Positions 1-7,725 of a stretch of DNA of 64,000 nucleotides are shown piece after piece. Both the position numbers and the translations under genes were made by a program. The DNA lies in the NCBI RefSeq assembly GCF_003049665.1, contig NZ_PYWM01000019.1, positions 36,617 through 100,616 on the forward strand, written 5' to 3'. Position 1 is the stretch's first letter; every line of letters starts with the position of its first letter. The notes beneath the pieces are model-generated. The model did no database searches. It saw only the letters and a program-made list of their open reading frames with translations, and was not told where the DNA came from. This stretch comes from Lysinibacillus mangiferihumi. Its GTDB lineage: Bacteria; Bacillota; Bacilli; Bacillales_A; Planococcaceae.

Positions 1-90
1 CTTGCAGAACATAATTTAACGAGCAACATTTATACGCAAACAACGAGGCGGAAAAAACGTAAGCGGAGAGTGATTTCTAAAGGAGTGTAG
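1..90 (+). CDS. Phage terminase large subunit, C-terminal end (partial)
   Basis: Reading frame 1 is open from the window edge to a TAG at 88-90 and encodes about 29 residues ending in a very basic tail (RRKKRKRR, then VISKGV). Tails of this kind are usual in GpA-family large terminases. The next two genes are a gpW-like protein and a portal N-terminus, which is the lambda-type packaging order. Only the tail is visible, so the family rests on context. The full gene lies upstream of the window and its integrity is unknown. Confidence 0.55.
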   Translation, partial: LAEHNLTSNIYTQTTRRKKRKRRVISKGV

Positions 91-93
91 AAG

Positions 94-327
94 ATGGCAT
101 TTACGGTTGATGAATGTAGAGAAAGGTTAGCTATTTGGTTGGAAGCGGAGGAGAAAATCGCCATTAATCAGAGTTATTCGTTAGAAAATAGACGTTTTGA
201 CCGTGCAAATTTGGCGCAAGTAAGGGATCAAATAAAGTTTTGGAGAAGCGAGTTAGCACTAGCTGAAATGCGAGAGCTTGGTCGAAGCCGTAGACGAGTG
301 ATACGTGTTGTGCCGCGTGATTTGTAG
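94..327 (+). CDS. gpW-like phage head-tail joining protein
   Basis: A 77-residue, mostly helical, charged protein lying between a terminase tail and a portal N-terminus, the position of lambda gpW. It begins with ATG three bases after the terminase stop, behind an AAAGGAGTG Shine-Dalgarno sequence. Length and the helical N-terminal pattern (MAFTVDECRERLAIWLEAEE) fit the small gpW/DUF6148-type joining proteins that connect the head to the tail. It looks intact, but the portal gene after it is destroyed, so it has no working structural partner here. The assignment comes mainly from gene order and size. Confidence 0.65.
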   Translation: MAFTVDECRERLAIWLEAEEKIAINQSYSLENRRFDRANLAQVRDQIKFWRSELALAEMRELGRSRRRVIRVVPRDL

Positions 328-339
328 GGGGTGTGACAA

Positions 340-600
340 GTGAACTTATTGGATAAAGCGATCGAGGTTGTTTCGCCTGAAAGAGCATTGAAGCGTGCAG
401 GTGCTCGCAAGCGACTACAAATTATAAATTCAGGTTATGCCAATAGTGGCGCCAATAAGCGTAAAAAATCGATGATTGGTTGGATTTTTAAAGGTGGTTC
501 CACGAAAGAAGATATCGACGACAATCAAGATACGTTGCGTCAACGATCCCGTGACCTGTATATGAACACACCACTTGCTGAAACAACAAAGCATGATTAA
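340..600 (+). pseudogene. Phage portal protein, truncated to its N-terminus
   Basis: A GTG start behind AGGGGG opens 86 residues that match the beginning of lambda-family portal proteins: a basic helical start, a Gly/Ser/Asn stretch, then RQRSRDLYMNTPLA, where portals normally continue for about 400 more residues. Here the frame runs into unrelated sequence and stops at 600. The rest of the prophage head and tail module is missing downstream. This is a deletion remnant and marks the right-hand edge of a decayed prophage. Confidence 0.65.
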
Positions 601-722
601 AGTGACACAAAAAGTAGTACTGGTTACTGTCACATTAGTTATAAAGATTATGAGGTGAAGGATTTGCCAAAAGAAATAGCTAATTGAGATACACAGCTTG
701 AGGGCTTGCTTATAACTGTATA

Positions 723-770
723 AAAAAAGCAACAATACTTTGTGTTTAACACGAAGATTGTTGCTTTTTT
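723..770 (+). terminator. Rho-independent terminator
   Basis: AAAAAGCAACAAT pairs with ATTGTTGC across a loop of about 20 bases and is followed by a T run. It closes the prophage remnant and separates it from the oppositely oriented sigma-factor genes. Confidence 0.75.
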
Positions 771-846
771 ACATGTTCCTTATCTTTCTGTCGCTTTACC
801 ATAGATTGTTTAGTTTAATTATACCTAAAATTAAATACAAGGATTT

Positions 847-1053
847 CTATTTTCTAGTGTCAGAATTACAAATCTCAATACCGTAAGTTTGTTCTAAAGA
901 TTTTTTAATTTCCTTAAGTTCTTTAGTATATTCTACACAAATATTTTGGTAAAGATTTTTTTCTGTCTCATCACAAAAATCAAGATGTTTTGACATTTTT
1001 AAAAGATCAATTTTTATTTGATTATACTTTCTCAATTTATCTTCAAATGGCAT
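847..1053 (-). CDS. Small charged helical protein of unknown function
   Basis: Sixty-eight residues starting MPFEDKLRKYNQ. This internal ATG is preferred to one 26 codons upstream because it follows GAGGTGAT at normal spacing. The sequence is lysine/glutamate-rich, probably all-helical, with three cysteines and no membrane segment or signal peptide. It lies about 150 bases downstream of the split sigma factor on the same strand and could be part of that unit. It has the size of a Spo0E-type or anti-sigma-like peptide, but no SxxxD motif was found, so no function is assigned. Confidence 0.5.
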   Translation of the reverse strand: MPFEDKLRKYNQIKIDLLKMSKHLDFCDETEKNLYQNICVEYTKELKEIKKSLEQTYGIEICNSDTRK

Positions 1054-1199
1054 TGTATCACCTCGTTTGAGAATATTAAAGGTGGCAAATGTGATTGAAT
1101 CGAGGATAAAGGTTTTAATAGTCCTTTGCATTAAGCGCTTAACTATGTCACTTTTAAATTGTATAATTGTTTTAGAAGTTATAATGAGTAAGTGAGATT

Positions 1200-1412
1200 T
1201 TAGTGCATTTTATCAATAATGCTCCAAAAACTAGGTGCTTCTTCTCGAAAATTAGTATTTCTTATTTTTTCGAATATTTTTATATGCAATTCTTGCTTTA
1301 AATCTTCCCTTTCATTTAATGATGTTTGATATAGTGCTTTTCTTATAGAGCCTTCGAACTTTTTTAGATAATCCTCAAAACATTCATAGCAACCATGGTT
1401 ATCTTTATCCAT
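1200..1412 (-). CDS. RsoA-like accessory subunit of a split sigma factor
   Basis: A 70-residue protein whose core (FEDYLKKFEGSIRKAL, then EREDLKQELHIKIFEKI) resembles the helices of sigma-70 region 2, which binds core RNA polymerase and the -10 element. It carries no region 4. The gene overlaps the end of the SigO-like gene by 8 bases, so the two should be translationally coupled. In Bacillus subtilis, SigO and RsoA are likewise a co-encoded pair forming one bipartite sigma factor. The assignment rests on size, fold pattern, coupling to a region-4 partner and the YvrJ gene nearby. Confidence 0.65.
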   Translation of the reverse strand: MDKDNHGCYECFEDYLKKFEGSIRKALYQTSLNEREDLKQELHIKIFEKIRNTNFREEAPSFWSIIDKMH

Positions 1413-1989
1413 TTTCTTCGCCTTCTTTCAGTAAATTAATCTGCAATTTTAATTTTCTTAGAGCATTTTTGTGAATATTCGAGATATTTTGAGGTGTGGA
1501 ATTAACTAGTTCAGCAATTTCTTTGTTGGTTAGTCTCTTTACATAGATTAAATCTAATATTTTGTATTGATAATCAGTTAAAGAGTTTAAAGCTCTAATA
1601 GTTGTTTCATCAGTTAATTCATCTCTTAATGTTTTGTATTTAGTTGTAAATTGCATTGAACTTTTGATGTATTCATCATTAATTCTAGGCATATCTAAAG
1701 TTAAAATATATCTATCGTTTATTTTTTTTACTTTTTTATCAAAATCAATAGCATAATATTTAATTAAGCTAAAAATATATGCATTCATTCTTACTTCTTC
1801 GTAATACAATTTAAACTTATCCTCAACTTTATCTTTATTTTCTATTGTAGGATACAAAATAGCTTTCTTATACAGTTCATAATGATGTTTATCTTTTAGA
1901 AATCCTGCTATCAGTGGGTTTTTTTTTAAGGCATTTTCATTAATTGCATATTGAAAGTTAGAGTTACATAGAATATTTTTACTTTTCAT
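1405..1989 (-). CDS. SigO-like sigma factor carrying region 4
   Basis: A 194-residue protein with a clear sigma region 4 helix-turn-helix near its C-terminus (LTDYQYKILDLIYVKRLTN, then the recognition helix around STPQNISNIHKNALRKLK). The N-terminal half has no recognisable region 2. ATG at 1989 is chosen over one 11 codons upstream because AAGGGGG sits five bases before it. The RsoA-like gene overlaps its 3' end. By analogy with SigO-RsoA, this subunit would read the -35 element. Likely targets are its own operon and the divergent subtilisin and YvrJ genes. Confidence 0.72.
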   Translation of the reverse strand: MKSKNILCNSNFQYAINENALKKNPLIAGFLKDKHHYELYKKAILYPTIENKDKVEDKFKLYYEEVRMNAYIFSLIKYYAIDFDKKVKKINDRYILTLDMPRINDEYIKSSMQFTTKYKTLRDELTDETTIRALNSLTDYQYKILDLIYVKRLTNKEIAELVNSTPQNISNIHKNALRKLKLQINLLKEGEENG

Positions 1990-2282
1990 AGTATCCCCCT
2001 TTTGAATTCTTCCTATTTTCATAAGTGTAATATATAACTTAATTATAAATAGCTTATAAGAATATTTGTTCTATTTTTTATTTTATCGATTTATTTTTTT
2101 ATTGTTTATTTAATATTAAAAAATCATTAATAGTCAAATAATCTAATAAAAAATAGGAGGTCTTAGAATTAAATTTAAGTATATTCCAAAACATTTCCTC
2201 TAACTATTAAAATTGAATTTGTTGGCATTCTTATTTAAAAACATCTCTTATTTCACACTTAAATTACAAAGGAGATGATTAA
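1990..2282. promoter_or_regulatory. Divergent control region between the sigO-like gene and the subtilisin
   Basis: About 290 very AT-rich bases separate divergent starts. TTGAAT at 2213 lies 70 bases before the subtilisin ATG, and TTGAAT at 3296 lies 70 bases before the yvrJ ATG, which makes it a candidate -35 element for the local sigma factor. No common -10 was found. A strong ribosome site (AGGAGG at 2156-2161) is followed only by an ATT-initiated frame of 11 codons, so it may be a relic. Confidence 0.35.
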
Positions 2283-3209
2283 ATGATAAACAATGAGATT
2301 ATTGTAAATCCAGGGAAAATAGTTAAGTTATTCAAAACCTTAAGTACTGTACCTGACAATCTAGATAAAATAAGAGCTAGAGAAATTTGGGATGAGACAG
2401 ATCAGGGCTCAGGTATTATAGTTGCTGTTTTAGACAGTGGAATTCAAACAAATCATCCAAGCTTAAAGCGTAATATTATTGGAGGTTTTAATTTCACAGA
2501 AGATGACGAAGGAAAAACGGAAATTTATAATGATTATATAGGGCATGGTACTCATGTTTCGGGTATTATCGCAGCATTAGATAATAATAAAGGTGTAGTT
2601 GGTGTTGCACCTAAGAGTAATTTACTTGTATTAAAAGTAATTGATAAACATGGTAAAGGAAGCTTTAGGAGTTTAATTAATGCAATTAATTATGCTATGG
2701 AATGGGTTGGCCCTTATGGAGAAAAAGTAAGTGTAATAAATATGTCATTAGGAGCTACGAAATCTATTGAAGAGTTGCGAAAAGTTATTAAAATGGCACA
2801 TTCCAAAGGGATAGTATTAATCGCGGCAGCTGGAAATGAGGGAGATGGAGATAAAGAAACAAATGAGATATCCTATCCGGGTTTCTACAAGGAAGTCATT
2901 CAAGTTGGCTCAATTTCAGAAGCACTGACGCCTTCGGAATTTTCTAATTCAAATGATAATCTTGATTTTGTAGGCCCAGGAGAAAATATCCTCTCAACCC
3001 ATATAAATAACGATTTCGTTGAATTAACAGGGACATCTATGGCAGCACCATTTGTCGCGGGTTCTGCTGCGTTAATATTAAAGCTAAAAAACTCCAATGA
3101 ACCCCGCTTAAATCCTATTTATGTATATGACTATTTATTAAAGCATGCGCTTCCTTTGAAAGAATTCTCAATAAATCAAGTTGGAAACGGATTTATTCAA
3201 TTAAAGTAG
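2283..3209 (+). CDS. Intracellular-type subtilisin (S8 serine peptidase)
   Basis: A 308-residue subtilase with an intact catalytic triad: Asp51 (VAVLDSGIQ), His91 (GHGTHVSG) and Ser252 (GTSMAAPF), plus oxyanion Asn185 (AAAGNEG). There is no signal peptide, so it should act in the cytoplasm or leave by a dedicated route. Its roughly 40-residue N-terminal extension lacks the LIPY motif typical of IspA pro-regions. GGAGATG precedes the ATG. It lies divergent from the split sigma factor and upstream of yvrJ. Intracellular turnover or maturation of a peptide are both plausible jobs; neither is shown here. Confidence 0.88.
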   Translation: MINNEIIVNPGKIVKLFKTLSTVPDNLDKIRAREIWDETDQGSGIIVAVLDSGIQTNHPSLKRNIIGGFNFTEDDEGKTEIYNDYIGHGTHVSGIIAALDNNKGVVGVAPKSNLLVLKVIDKHGKGSFRSLINAINYAMEWVGPYGEKVSVINMSLGATKSIEELRKVIKMAHSKGIVLIAAAGNEGDGDKETNEISYPGFYKEVIQVGSISEALTPSEFSNSNDNLDFVGPGENILSTHINNDFVELTGTSMAAPFVAGSAALILKLKNSNEPRLNPIYVYDYLLKHALPLKEFSINQVGNGFIQLK

Positions 3210-3365
3210 TAACTGTAAATTAAGAGATTAATATAGATAAGAAATATTATTACTTATTACTACTCTATAATGATATAAAAAATTTAGAATAGAAGTTGAA
3301 TCTTTATAATTAATTAAATCATTCATTCTTTTTATAAAGTTAAAAATTAAAAGGAGAAACATCAA

Positions 3366-3530
3366 ATGATAACAACAGGAGATATTCCAATGTGGATTCA
3401 CTTAACTGGAAATTTTGGTTTTCCAATTGTTATTACAGTTTACTTATTTGTAAGATTTGAAAAGAAAATTGAAAAATTAGAAATAGTAATCTTGCAATTA
3501 TCTGAAGTTATTAAAAATTGGAATAAGTGA
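3366..3530 (+). CDS. yvrJ: YvrJ family small membrane protein
   Basis: A 54-residue protein with an amphipathic start, a membrane segment (FGFPIVITVYLFV, residues about 17-29) and a charged helical tail (FEKKIEKLEIVILQL). This is the YvrJ pattern: about 50 residues, a WI..xGNFGFPIV core and a Lys/Glu coiled tail. AAAGGAG precedes the ATG. In B. subtilis yvrJ lies beside sigO/rsoA and belongs to the SigO regulon, so finding it here supports the split-sigma call. The biochemical role of YvrJ is not settled. Confidence 0.8.
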   Translation: MITTGDIPMWIHLTGNFGFPIVITVYLFVRFEKKIEKLEIVILQLSEVIKNWNK

Positions 3531-3722
3531 CTGCCGAAACAATAATTTACGGTTACTTTTAAAAATTTTTATAAATTTAATGATAAACAAGAGCTGTTAG
3601 ATTATTAAAAAAGTGAAAGGAATTACTTTGACTGTATTAGAAAGAAATAAGTTTAAAATTAGAAAGCATAGTGTGGTTTTCAACCTGAAAAAATTCTTCA
3701 ATTATAAAATACTCATATTTAG

Positions 3723-3757
3723 AAATCACCTTTTATCCAATCAGGTGATTTTTTTTT
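3723..3757 (+). terminator. Rho-independent terminator
   Basis: AAATCACCT pairs with AGGTGATT and is followed by nine or more T. It ends the subtilisin/yvrJ unit. A possible TTG-initiated 43-codon frame (3628 onward) runs into this hairpin and is not called. Confidence 0.75.
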
Positions 3758-3872
3758 GAAAAACAGCAGACATTAACATAAATCAATTGCTAGGACGATT
3801 TGTCTTTGAGTTGTATTGATATGAAGAGGGAGATGATATTAATCGGTTAATACTATATTTTGTGATTTTTTA

Positions 3873-3934
3873 TTTACTGAATATTTTGTATATGATATTA
3901 TACATTTAATAAGATGTGTATAGTATCATATACA
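3873..3934 (+). promoter_or_regulatory. Autoregulated promoter with two inverted operator copies
   Basis: TTTACT (3873-3878) and TATTAT (3896-3901) are 17 bases apart. An 18-base site TGTATATGATATTATACA (3887-3904) overlaps the -10 element, and TGTATAGTATCATATACA (3917-3934) is its reverse complement with one mismatch. They lie just upstream of the XRE gene, as expected for autorepression. Confidence 0.65.
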
Positions 3935-3949
3935 AGGTGGTGTCGAAAT

Positions 3950-4171
3950 TTGGTTAATATTGTTGTTTGTAACAATGTAAAAAAATTCAGATTATTGAAG
4001 AGTATGACACAACAAGAATTAGCAGACAAAGCATTTGTTCATCGTCAAACTATAGTTTCAATAGAAAACAGAAGTTATGCACCTTCAATTGTTGTTGCTT
4101 ATGCTATTAGTTTAGTACTTGAAAAGGATATAAAAGAAGTATTTTACATTGATAAAGGGGGTGTTTCTTAG
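3950..4171 (+). CDS. XRE-family helix-turn-helix regulator
   Basis: About 73 residues from a TTG start. The TTG at 3950 is preferred to the ATG at 3914 because AAGGTGGTG lies seven bases upstream and the ATG would fall within the operator. The single HTH domain is clear: SMTQQELADKAFVHRQTIVSIENRSYAPS, followed by the usual IKEVFYID end of small YozG-like regulators. Two mirrored 18-base sites in its promoter suggest that it represses itself. It overlaps the following membrane-protein gene by one base, so the two are co-expressed. The likely role is control of the cysteine-rich protein locus. Confidence 0.82.
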   Translation: MVNIVVCNNVKKFRLLKSMTQQELADKAFVHRQTIVSIENRSYAPSIVVAYAISLVLEKDIKEVFYIDKGGVS

Positions 4172-4587
4172 TGGGTTTAGTAAAAGTTCCAAAATTCCTA
4201 AAACTTTTATTTAGTTTAATTTTTGTAGTAGTTTTTACTTTTGTGGCATATAATTCTTTTACCAGTGGAGCAACTTTTAATGGTGTTATTTTTTCAACAG
4301 CAAATATAGTAGCTTTCTACTTTTTAATTAAAGAAACCTTAATTACTGTTAAAAAGAAAAATCTGTTTAAAAAAGAAGTGCTATTAGACAATTTTATTAT
4401 TGAAAGATTAAAAACATCATTAAGTTTATCTTATCTTTACTTAATTATTCATTTAAGCATCTCCATTTTTGCGAATGATAATCTCGTTGCATTTAAAGAT
4501 TCTGTAGCCTTTGCATTATTTGCGAGCTTTAATATATTTATGGTTACTCAAATTTTTCAAGCATTTTTTTATTATAGTAAAGAATAG
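4171..4587 (+). CDS. Membrane protein, candidate immunity factor
   Basis: A 138-residue protein, GTG start sharing one base with the XRE stop and preceded by AAAGGGGG. Four hydrophobic stretches are visible (residues about 10-30, 37-55, 85-103 and 110-130) around a basic cytoplasmic loop (TVKKKNLFKKE). No enzymatic motif is seen. Small polytopic proteins placed between an XRE regulator and a secreted cysteine-rich peptide are often self-protection proteins, but that is inference from position. It ends 76 bases before the next gene. Confidence 0.65.
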   Translation: MGLVKVPKFLKLLFSLIFVVVFTFVAYNSFTSGATFNGVIFSTANIVAFYFLIKETLITVKKKNLFKKEVLLDNFIIERLKTSLSLSYLYLIIHLSISIFANDNLVAFKDSVAFALFASFNIFMVTQIFQAFFYYSKE

Positions 4588-4663
4588 GTTTACTATAAAT
4601 GCCTTTATTCCACTTTATTATATGAGTTGAAAAAACTCTAATAATTAATAAGGTGGTTTTTTT

Positions 4664-5488
4664 ATGGGGAACATTGTTAAATTATCTATTTCTCAAAAGT
4701 CAGAAGTTACAAAACGGATTGAGGAACGTTTAAACGGTAAACTCGGTTTGAATTTGAAGTTAACTGACGAACTTCAAAGTTTTTCAGATAATCTTAATGC
4801 TGTTGAAGTAGACTTATCTGTTAATGATTCTAATGAAGTATTAGGAACGCAATATATTCAAACTGTTTTACAGAACGGTGAATCAATTGAGCTACAATAT
4901 ACAGAGGCGAAAGATGTTTGGTTGTATCAACTAAATAAAGTCGAAAACAATAAGGAAGTTGTTGAACAGGAATTTAAAAGGTTCAAAAACTCAAAGGATT
5001 ATCAAACTGTATTAGACTTTCTTAAAGAAGGAGAATATGACCTAGCACCAGGTAGCAAGAAAGTGTTGAATATTGAACAGTATTCATTTGATGAGAAATC
5101 CCAAAAATCTACAAATAATATTATACAAGCTTTATCTTTAGATATAGTAGATAGTGATAAAATAGTTGGGGCATTGGTGTTTGGTGATAGTGCACTTATT
5201 AAATTTAAAAACGATGATGGGGTAGTTGTTTTTAATGAAGATATGCCAGTAATTGTTCCAATGGGAGCTGGAGGTAAATGGAAGAAGTGTATGGCTGATT
5301 GTATTGGGTGTGGTTCTTGGGAGTCTTGTGTTAGTGGCTATTCATGCTTAGGTGCTTGTGCAAATTGTCTCAATCCTGTATCTTGTCTTTTCTGTTTAGG
5401 GTGTGCAGTTGCAAGTACTTCGTGTTTGTGGAAATGCAGAATGTGTGTCTCGCCATCATCAAGACCACAGGAGTGTCCTGTAAAATAA
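4664..5488 (+). CDS. Large precursor with a 14-cysteine C-terminal domain (bacteriocin-like)
   Basis: A 274-residue protein behind AAGGTGG. Residues 1-208 contain no cysteine and look soluble and acidic. Residues 209-274 contain 14 cysteines in spacings such as CMADCIGC, CLGACANC and CLFCLGC, rich in Gly, Ser and Leu. A GAGG sequence at about 201-204, just before the domain, is a possible processing site. A long leader followed by a compact cysteine-rich hydrophobic end recalls halocin C8 and geobacillin-26 type precursors. There is no N-terminal signal peptide and no exporter nearby. A metal-binding domain is an alternative. Confidence 0.68.
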   Translation: MGNIVKLSISQKSEVTKRIEERLNGKLGLNLKLTDELQSFSDNLNAVEVDLSVNDSNEVLGTQYIQTVLQNGESIELQYTEAKDVWLYQLNKVENNKEVVEQEFKRFKNSKDYQTVLDFLKEGEYDLAPGSKKVLNIEQYSFDEKSQKSTNNIIQALSLDIVDSDKIVGALVFGDSALIKFKNDDGVVVFNEDMPVIVPMGAGGKWKKCMADCIGCGSWESCVSGYSCLGACANCLNPVSCLFCLGCAVASTSCLWKCRMCVSPSSRPQECPVK

Positions 5489-5672
5489 TTTTGAAGCAAG
5501 GTTAGTAGCTTTCATTGGTACTGAACAGAGCACCTATGTTATCGGTGGACTGTAGTACATTCAGGTGTTATCAATGCTTCACAGTTGAAGGATTTACAAA
5601 GAGGAGTGATGACTTCTGACCATTTGATTGGTTTATATATTACAATTCAACAAATGAGTAATAAATAAAATA

Positions 5673-5716
5673 GCAAGACCGCCCTACCACTAATTATAGT
5701 GGAGGGCGGTCTCTTG
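5673..5716. terminator. Strong bidirectional terminator hairpin
   Basis: CAAGACCGCCCT, then ACCAC, pairs with TGG and AGGGCGGTCTCTTG across a nine-base loop. It sits between the cysteine-rich gene on the plus strand and a phage fragment on the minus strand. The 180 bases before it hold stop-riddled coding remnants (for example SDHLIGLYITIQQM in one frame at about 5615-5668). Confidence 0.7.
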
Positions 5717-5717
5717 A

Positions 5718-5946
5718 TTAATACTCTCTTACTTCAAATGAAGCAATCTTGTCGTGTACAATATATTCAGTTACTTTTTTATAAGGTGAGATAGTTTTTG
5801 TGAATTTGAAAGTTGAAGTACCTTGAGCACTTTCAAACCAATTCAAGTAACTATTTAAAACGGTATTAGTAACATCATATTCTTTTGCAATACCGTTTAC
5901 TAGTGTGATACTAAGGATAGCATTAGAAGATAATATCTAAGGGCAT
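5718..5946 (-). pseudogene. Fragment of a phage-like protein
   Basis: On the minus strand a frame of about 70 codons reads ...ITLVNGIAKEYDVTNTVLN..., then FESAQGTSTFKFTKTISP, and ends VHDKIASFEVREY. It has no start codon or ribosome site and is preceded in frame by a stop at 5947-5949. The alternating beta-type sequence looks like the end of a phage structural protein, consistent with the prophage remnant at 1-600. The family was not identified. About 230 bases of non-coding sequence follow up to brxA. Confidence 0.45.
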
Positions 5947-6174
5947 TAATCCAAACACCCCGCAATAACAACTTTAACCATATATAATTTAATTTACCAT
6001 AATAAAAATCGGCAATTTTTGATAACAAAAAATATCCTAATCGAATAATCAACCATTTTTTAGGTGTAAAACAATCCCCAACCAATCCGACTTCGTTACA
6101 CAAAAAAAGTCACGAAAGTCACCAAAAAGTCACATTTCTCCCGAAAACATGTGAATTTGGGCGAAAACAAGTTT

Positions 6175-6204
6175 TTGTACATTCGTAAGAAACCTTGCTA
6201 TAAT
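6175..6204 (+). promoter_or_regulatory. Sigma-A type promoter of brxA
   Basis: TTGTAC (6175-6180), an 18-base spacer, then TATAAT (6199-6204), 35 bases before the brxA ATG. Confidence 0.6.
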
Positions 6205-6239
6205 GGGCTTTGTGATTACATATGAAAGAGGGTAAAAGC

Positions 6240-6671
6240 ATGAATGCTTACGACGAATATATGAAACAGGTTGTGAAGCCGATGCGTGAAGAGTTGGTGG
6301 AGGCTGGATTTAAAGAGCTGACAACGGCGGATGCTGTTAATGAATTTATGGCGGAGGCGAAGGGGACTTCTTTGGTTGTTATCAATTCGGTATGTGGATG
6401 TGCGGCAGGGTTGGCTCGTCCAGCGGCTCGGGAAGCGGTAGCTGCGGTTAAACCGGATAATCTTGTAACTGTATTTGCAGGGCAAGATCCAGAAGCAACT
6501 GCTGCAATGCGTGGTTTTTTTGAGGATGTACCACCAAGTTCACCATCAATGGCCATTTTAAAAGATGGGGAATTGGCTTACTTTATTCCGCGTGAACAAA
6601 TTGAAGGCTTCCCAGTGGAGCAAATTACTGCACATTTAACAGGCGTTTTAGAGCAGACATGCGAGAAGTAA
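6240..6671 (+). CDS. brxA: Bacilliredoxin BrxA (YphP family)
   Basis: A 143-residue thioredoxin-fold protein of the DUF1094/YphP family carrying the diagnostic Cys-Gly-Cys active site (INSVCGCAAGLARPAA) and the conserved VTVFAGQD and SSPSMAILKDG segments. Bacilliredoxins remove bacillithiol from oxidised cytoplasmic proteins. The N-terminus (NAYDEYMKQVVKPMREEL) and length are closer to BrxA than to BrxB (YqiW). ATG 6240 is chosen over the ATG at 6222 because GAAAGAGGG lies seven bases before it. It overlaps the next gene by 13 bases, so the two are probably cotranslated. Confidence 0.92.
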   Translation: MNAYDEYMKQVVKPMREELVEAGFKELTTADAVNEFMAEAKGTSLVVINSVCGCAAGLARPAAREAVAAVKPDNLVTVFAGQDPEATAAMRGFFEDVPPSSPSMAILKDGELAYFIPREQIEGFPVEQITAHLTGVLEQTCEK

Positions 6672-7450
6672 AAACAATTGTCACTACAGCGGGCAGACCA
6701 GACGACTTGTCGATGGTGCTCGCTGATTTTGTGTGTAGCAAGTTAGATGTTCCCTTTATCCCTCGTCATAAACGCTCAATCCGTAAACTTGCAGAGGACT
6801 TTCAGGCGAATATCATTGTAGCAGGGAAAAATCGCTATGAATATTATGCATTTGGCGCAGAAGAGCCCTTTTTCTTTCATCCGAATTCCGCAGCATTTCG
6901 CTTAAAGCGAGTAGCGAGGGGAGAAATGGAGCCGTTTTTAGATGCGGCACAGCTCGAAAAGGGCGATTCGGTCTTAGATTGTACGCTCGGTTTAGGTGCT
7001 GATGCGATGTTAGCCGCATTTACTGTTGGTCAATATGGAAGAGTGGTGGGACTGGAAACGAATCCAAATGTGGCGTTTATTGTAGCGCATGGTATGAATA
7101 CATATGATACCTCGGAGCTTCCGTTAACAGCCTGTATGCGGCACATAGAAGTGGTACAAGCAGAAGCAGTTGCTTATTTAAAATCACAGCCAGACAGTGC
7201 ATTTGATGTTGTCTATATGGACCCAATGTTTGAAGAAATTATTGAGGAATCGAAAAATTTTCAGGCACTTAGGGCAGCGGGAGCACATGTAACTTTAACT
7301 GAGGCATGGGTCGAAGAAGCGAAACGGGTGGCTAAAAAGCGAGTTGTTTTAAAAGCTCATTATAAATCAGATTGGTTTGAAAAACATCATTTCTCCAGAT
7401 TAACACGTTTGACTTCAAAATTTCATTATGGCGTTATTGAGAGACAATAG
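6659..7450 (+). CDS. Class I SAM-dependent methyltransferase, YpiP-like
   Basis: A 263-residue protein with the Rossmann SAM-binding motif LDCTLGLGADAML (residues about 105-117) and a VYMDPMFEE motif (about 186-194), as found in the RsmJ/YpiP group that modifies RNA bases. The N-terminal 90 residues (ITVTTAGR-like start, RHKRSIRKL, YEYYAFG) form the extra domain typical of this group. The substrate cannot be read from sequence. The gene starts inside the 3' end of brxA and is followed by a terminator, so brxA and this gene form a two-gene operon. Confidence 0.8.
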   Translation: MREVKTIVTTAGRPDDLSMVLADFVCSKLDVPFIPRHKRSIRKLAEDFQANIIVAGKNRYEYYAFGAEEPFFFHPNSAAFRLKRVARGEMEPFLDAAQLEKGDSVLDCTLGLGADAMLAAFTVGQYGRVVGLETNPNVAFIVAHGMNTYDTSELPLTACMRHIEVVQAEAVAYLKSQPDSAFDVVYMDPMFEEIIEESKNFQALRAAGAHVTLTEAWVEEAKRVAKKRVVLKAHYKSDWFEKHHFSRLTRLTSKFHYGVIERQ

Positions 7451-7457
7451 ACGACGG

Positions 7458-7490
7458 GAACAGACATCATATCATGTCTGTTCTTTTTTC
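7458..7490 (+). terminator. Rho-independent terminator
   Basis: GAACAGACAT pairs with ATGTCTGTTC and is followed by six T. It ends the brxA operon. Confidence 0.8.
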
Positions 7491-7725
7491 TTGTGAAAAA
7501 AATTTTAGCGTAAATGAACGTTATAAAAGAGGTTTCTACAGAAAAAGGGCTTAGCAAAATTTTTCCTGTAATTGTGTTAACTTTTATTAAATTATCTATA
7601 TTGTCTTACTTTTTTCGTTGCCACCCGTGTTTCTCAAGTTCCGCTTGTAGTCATACTAAAGATGTAAAGCCTTTACTCTTCATCCTAACATTTACGTTTG
7701 TCATCTGTTCTTTACGAAAGGGCAT

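Noticed and set aside
164..410. Minus-strand frames over the gpW-like gene and the portal start
   Set aside because: They overlap recognisable plus-strand phage genes, have no ribosome site and no familiar sequence.
2156..2200. Strong ribosome site followed by an ATT-started 11-codon frame
   Set aside because: ATT starts are very rare and the frame is tiny; noted only as a possible relic.
3628..3756. TTG-initiated 43-codon frame after yvrJ behind AAAGGA
   Set aside because: It runs into the terminator hairpin, has a rare start and matches nothing.
6216..6556. Minus-strand frames opposite brxA
   Set aside because: They lie opposite an unambiguous bacilliredoxin gene.
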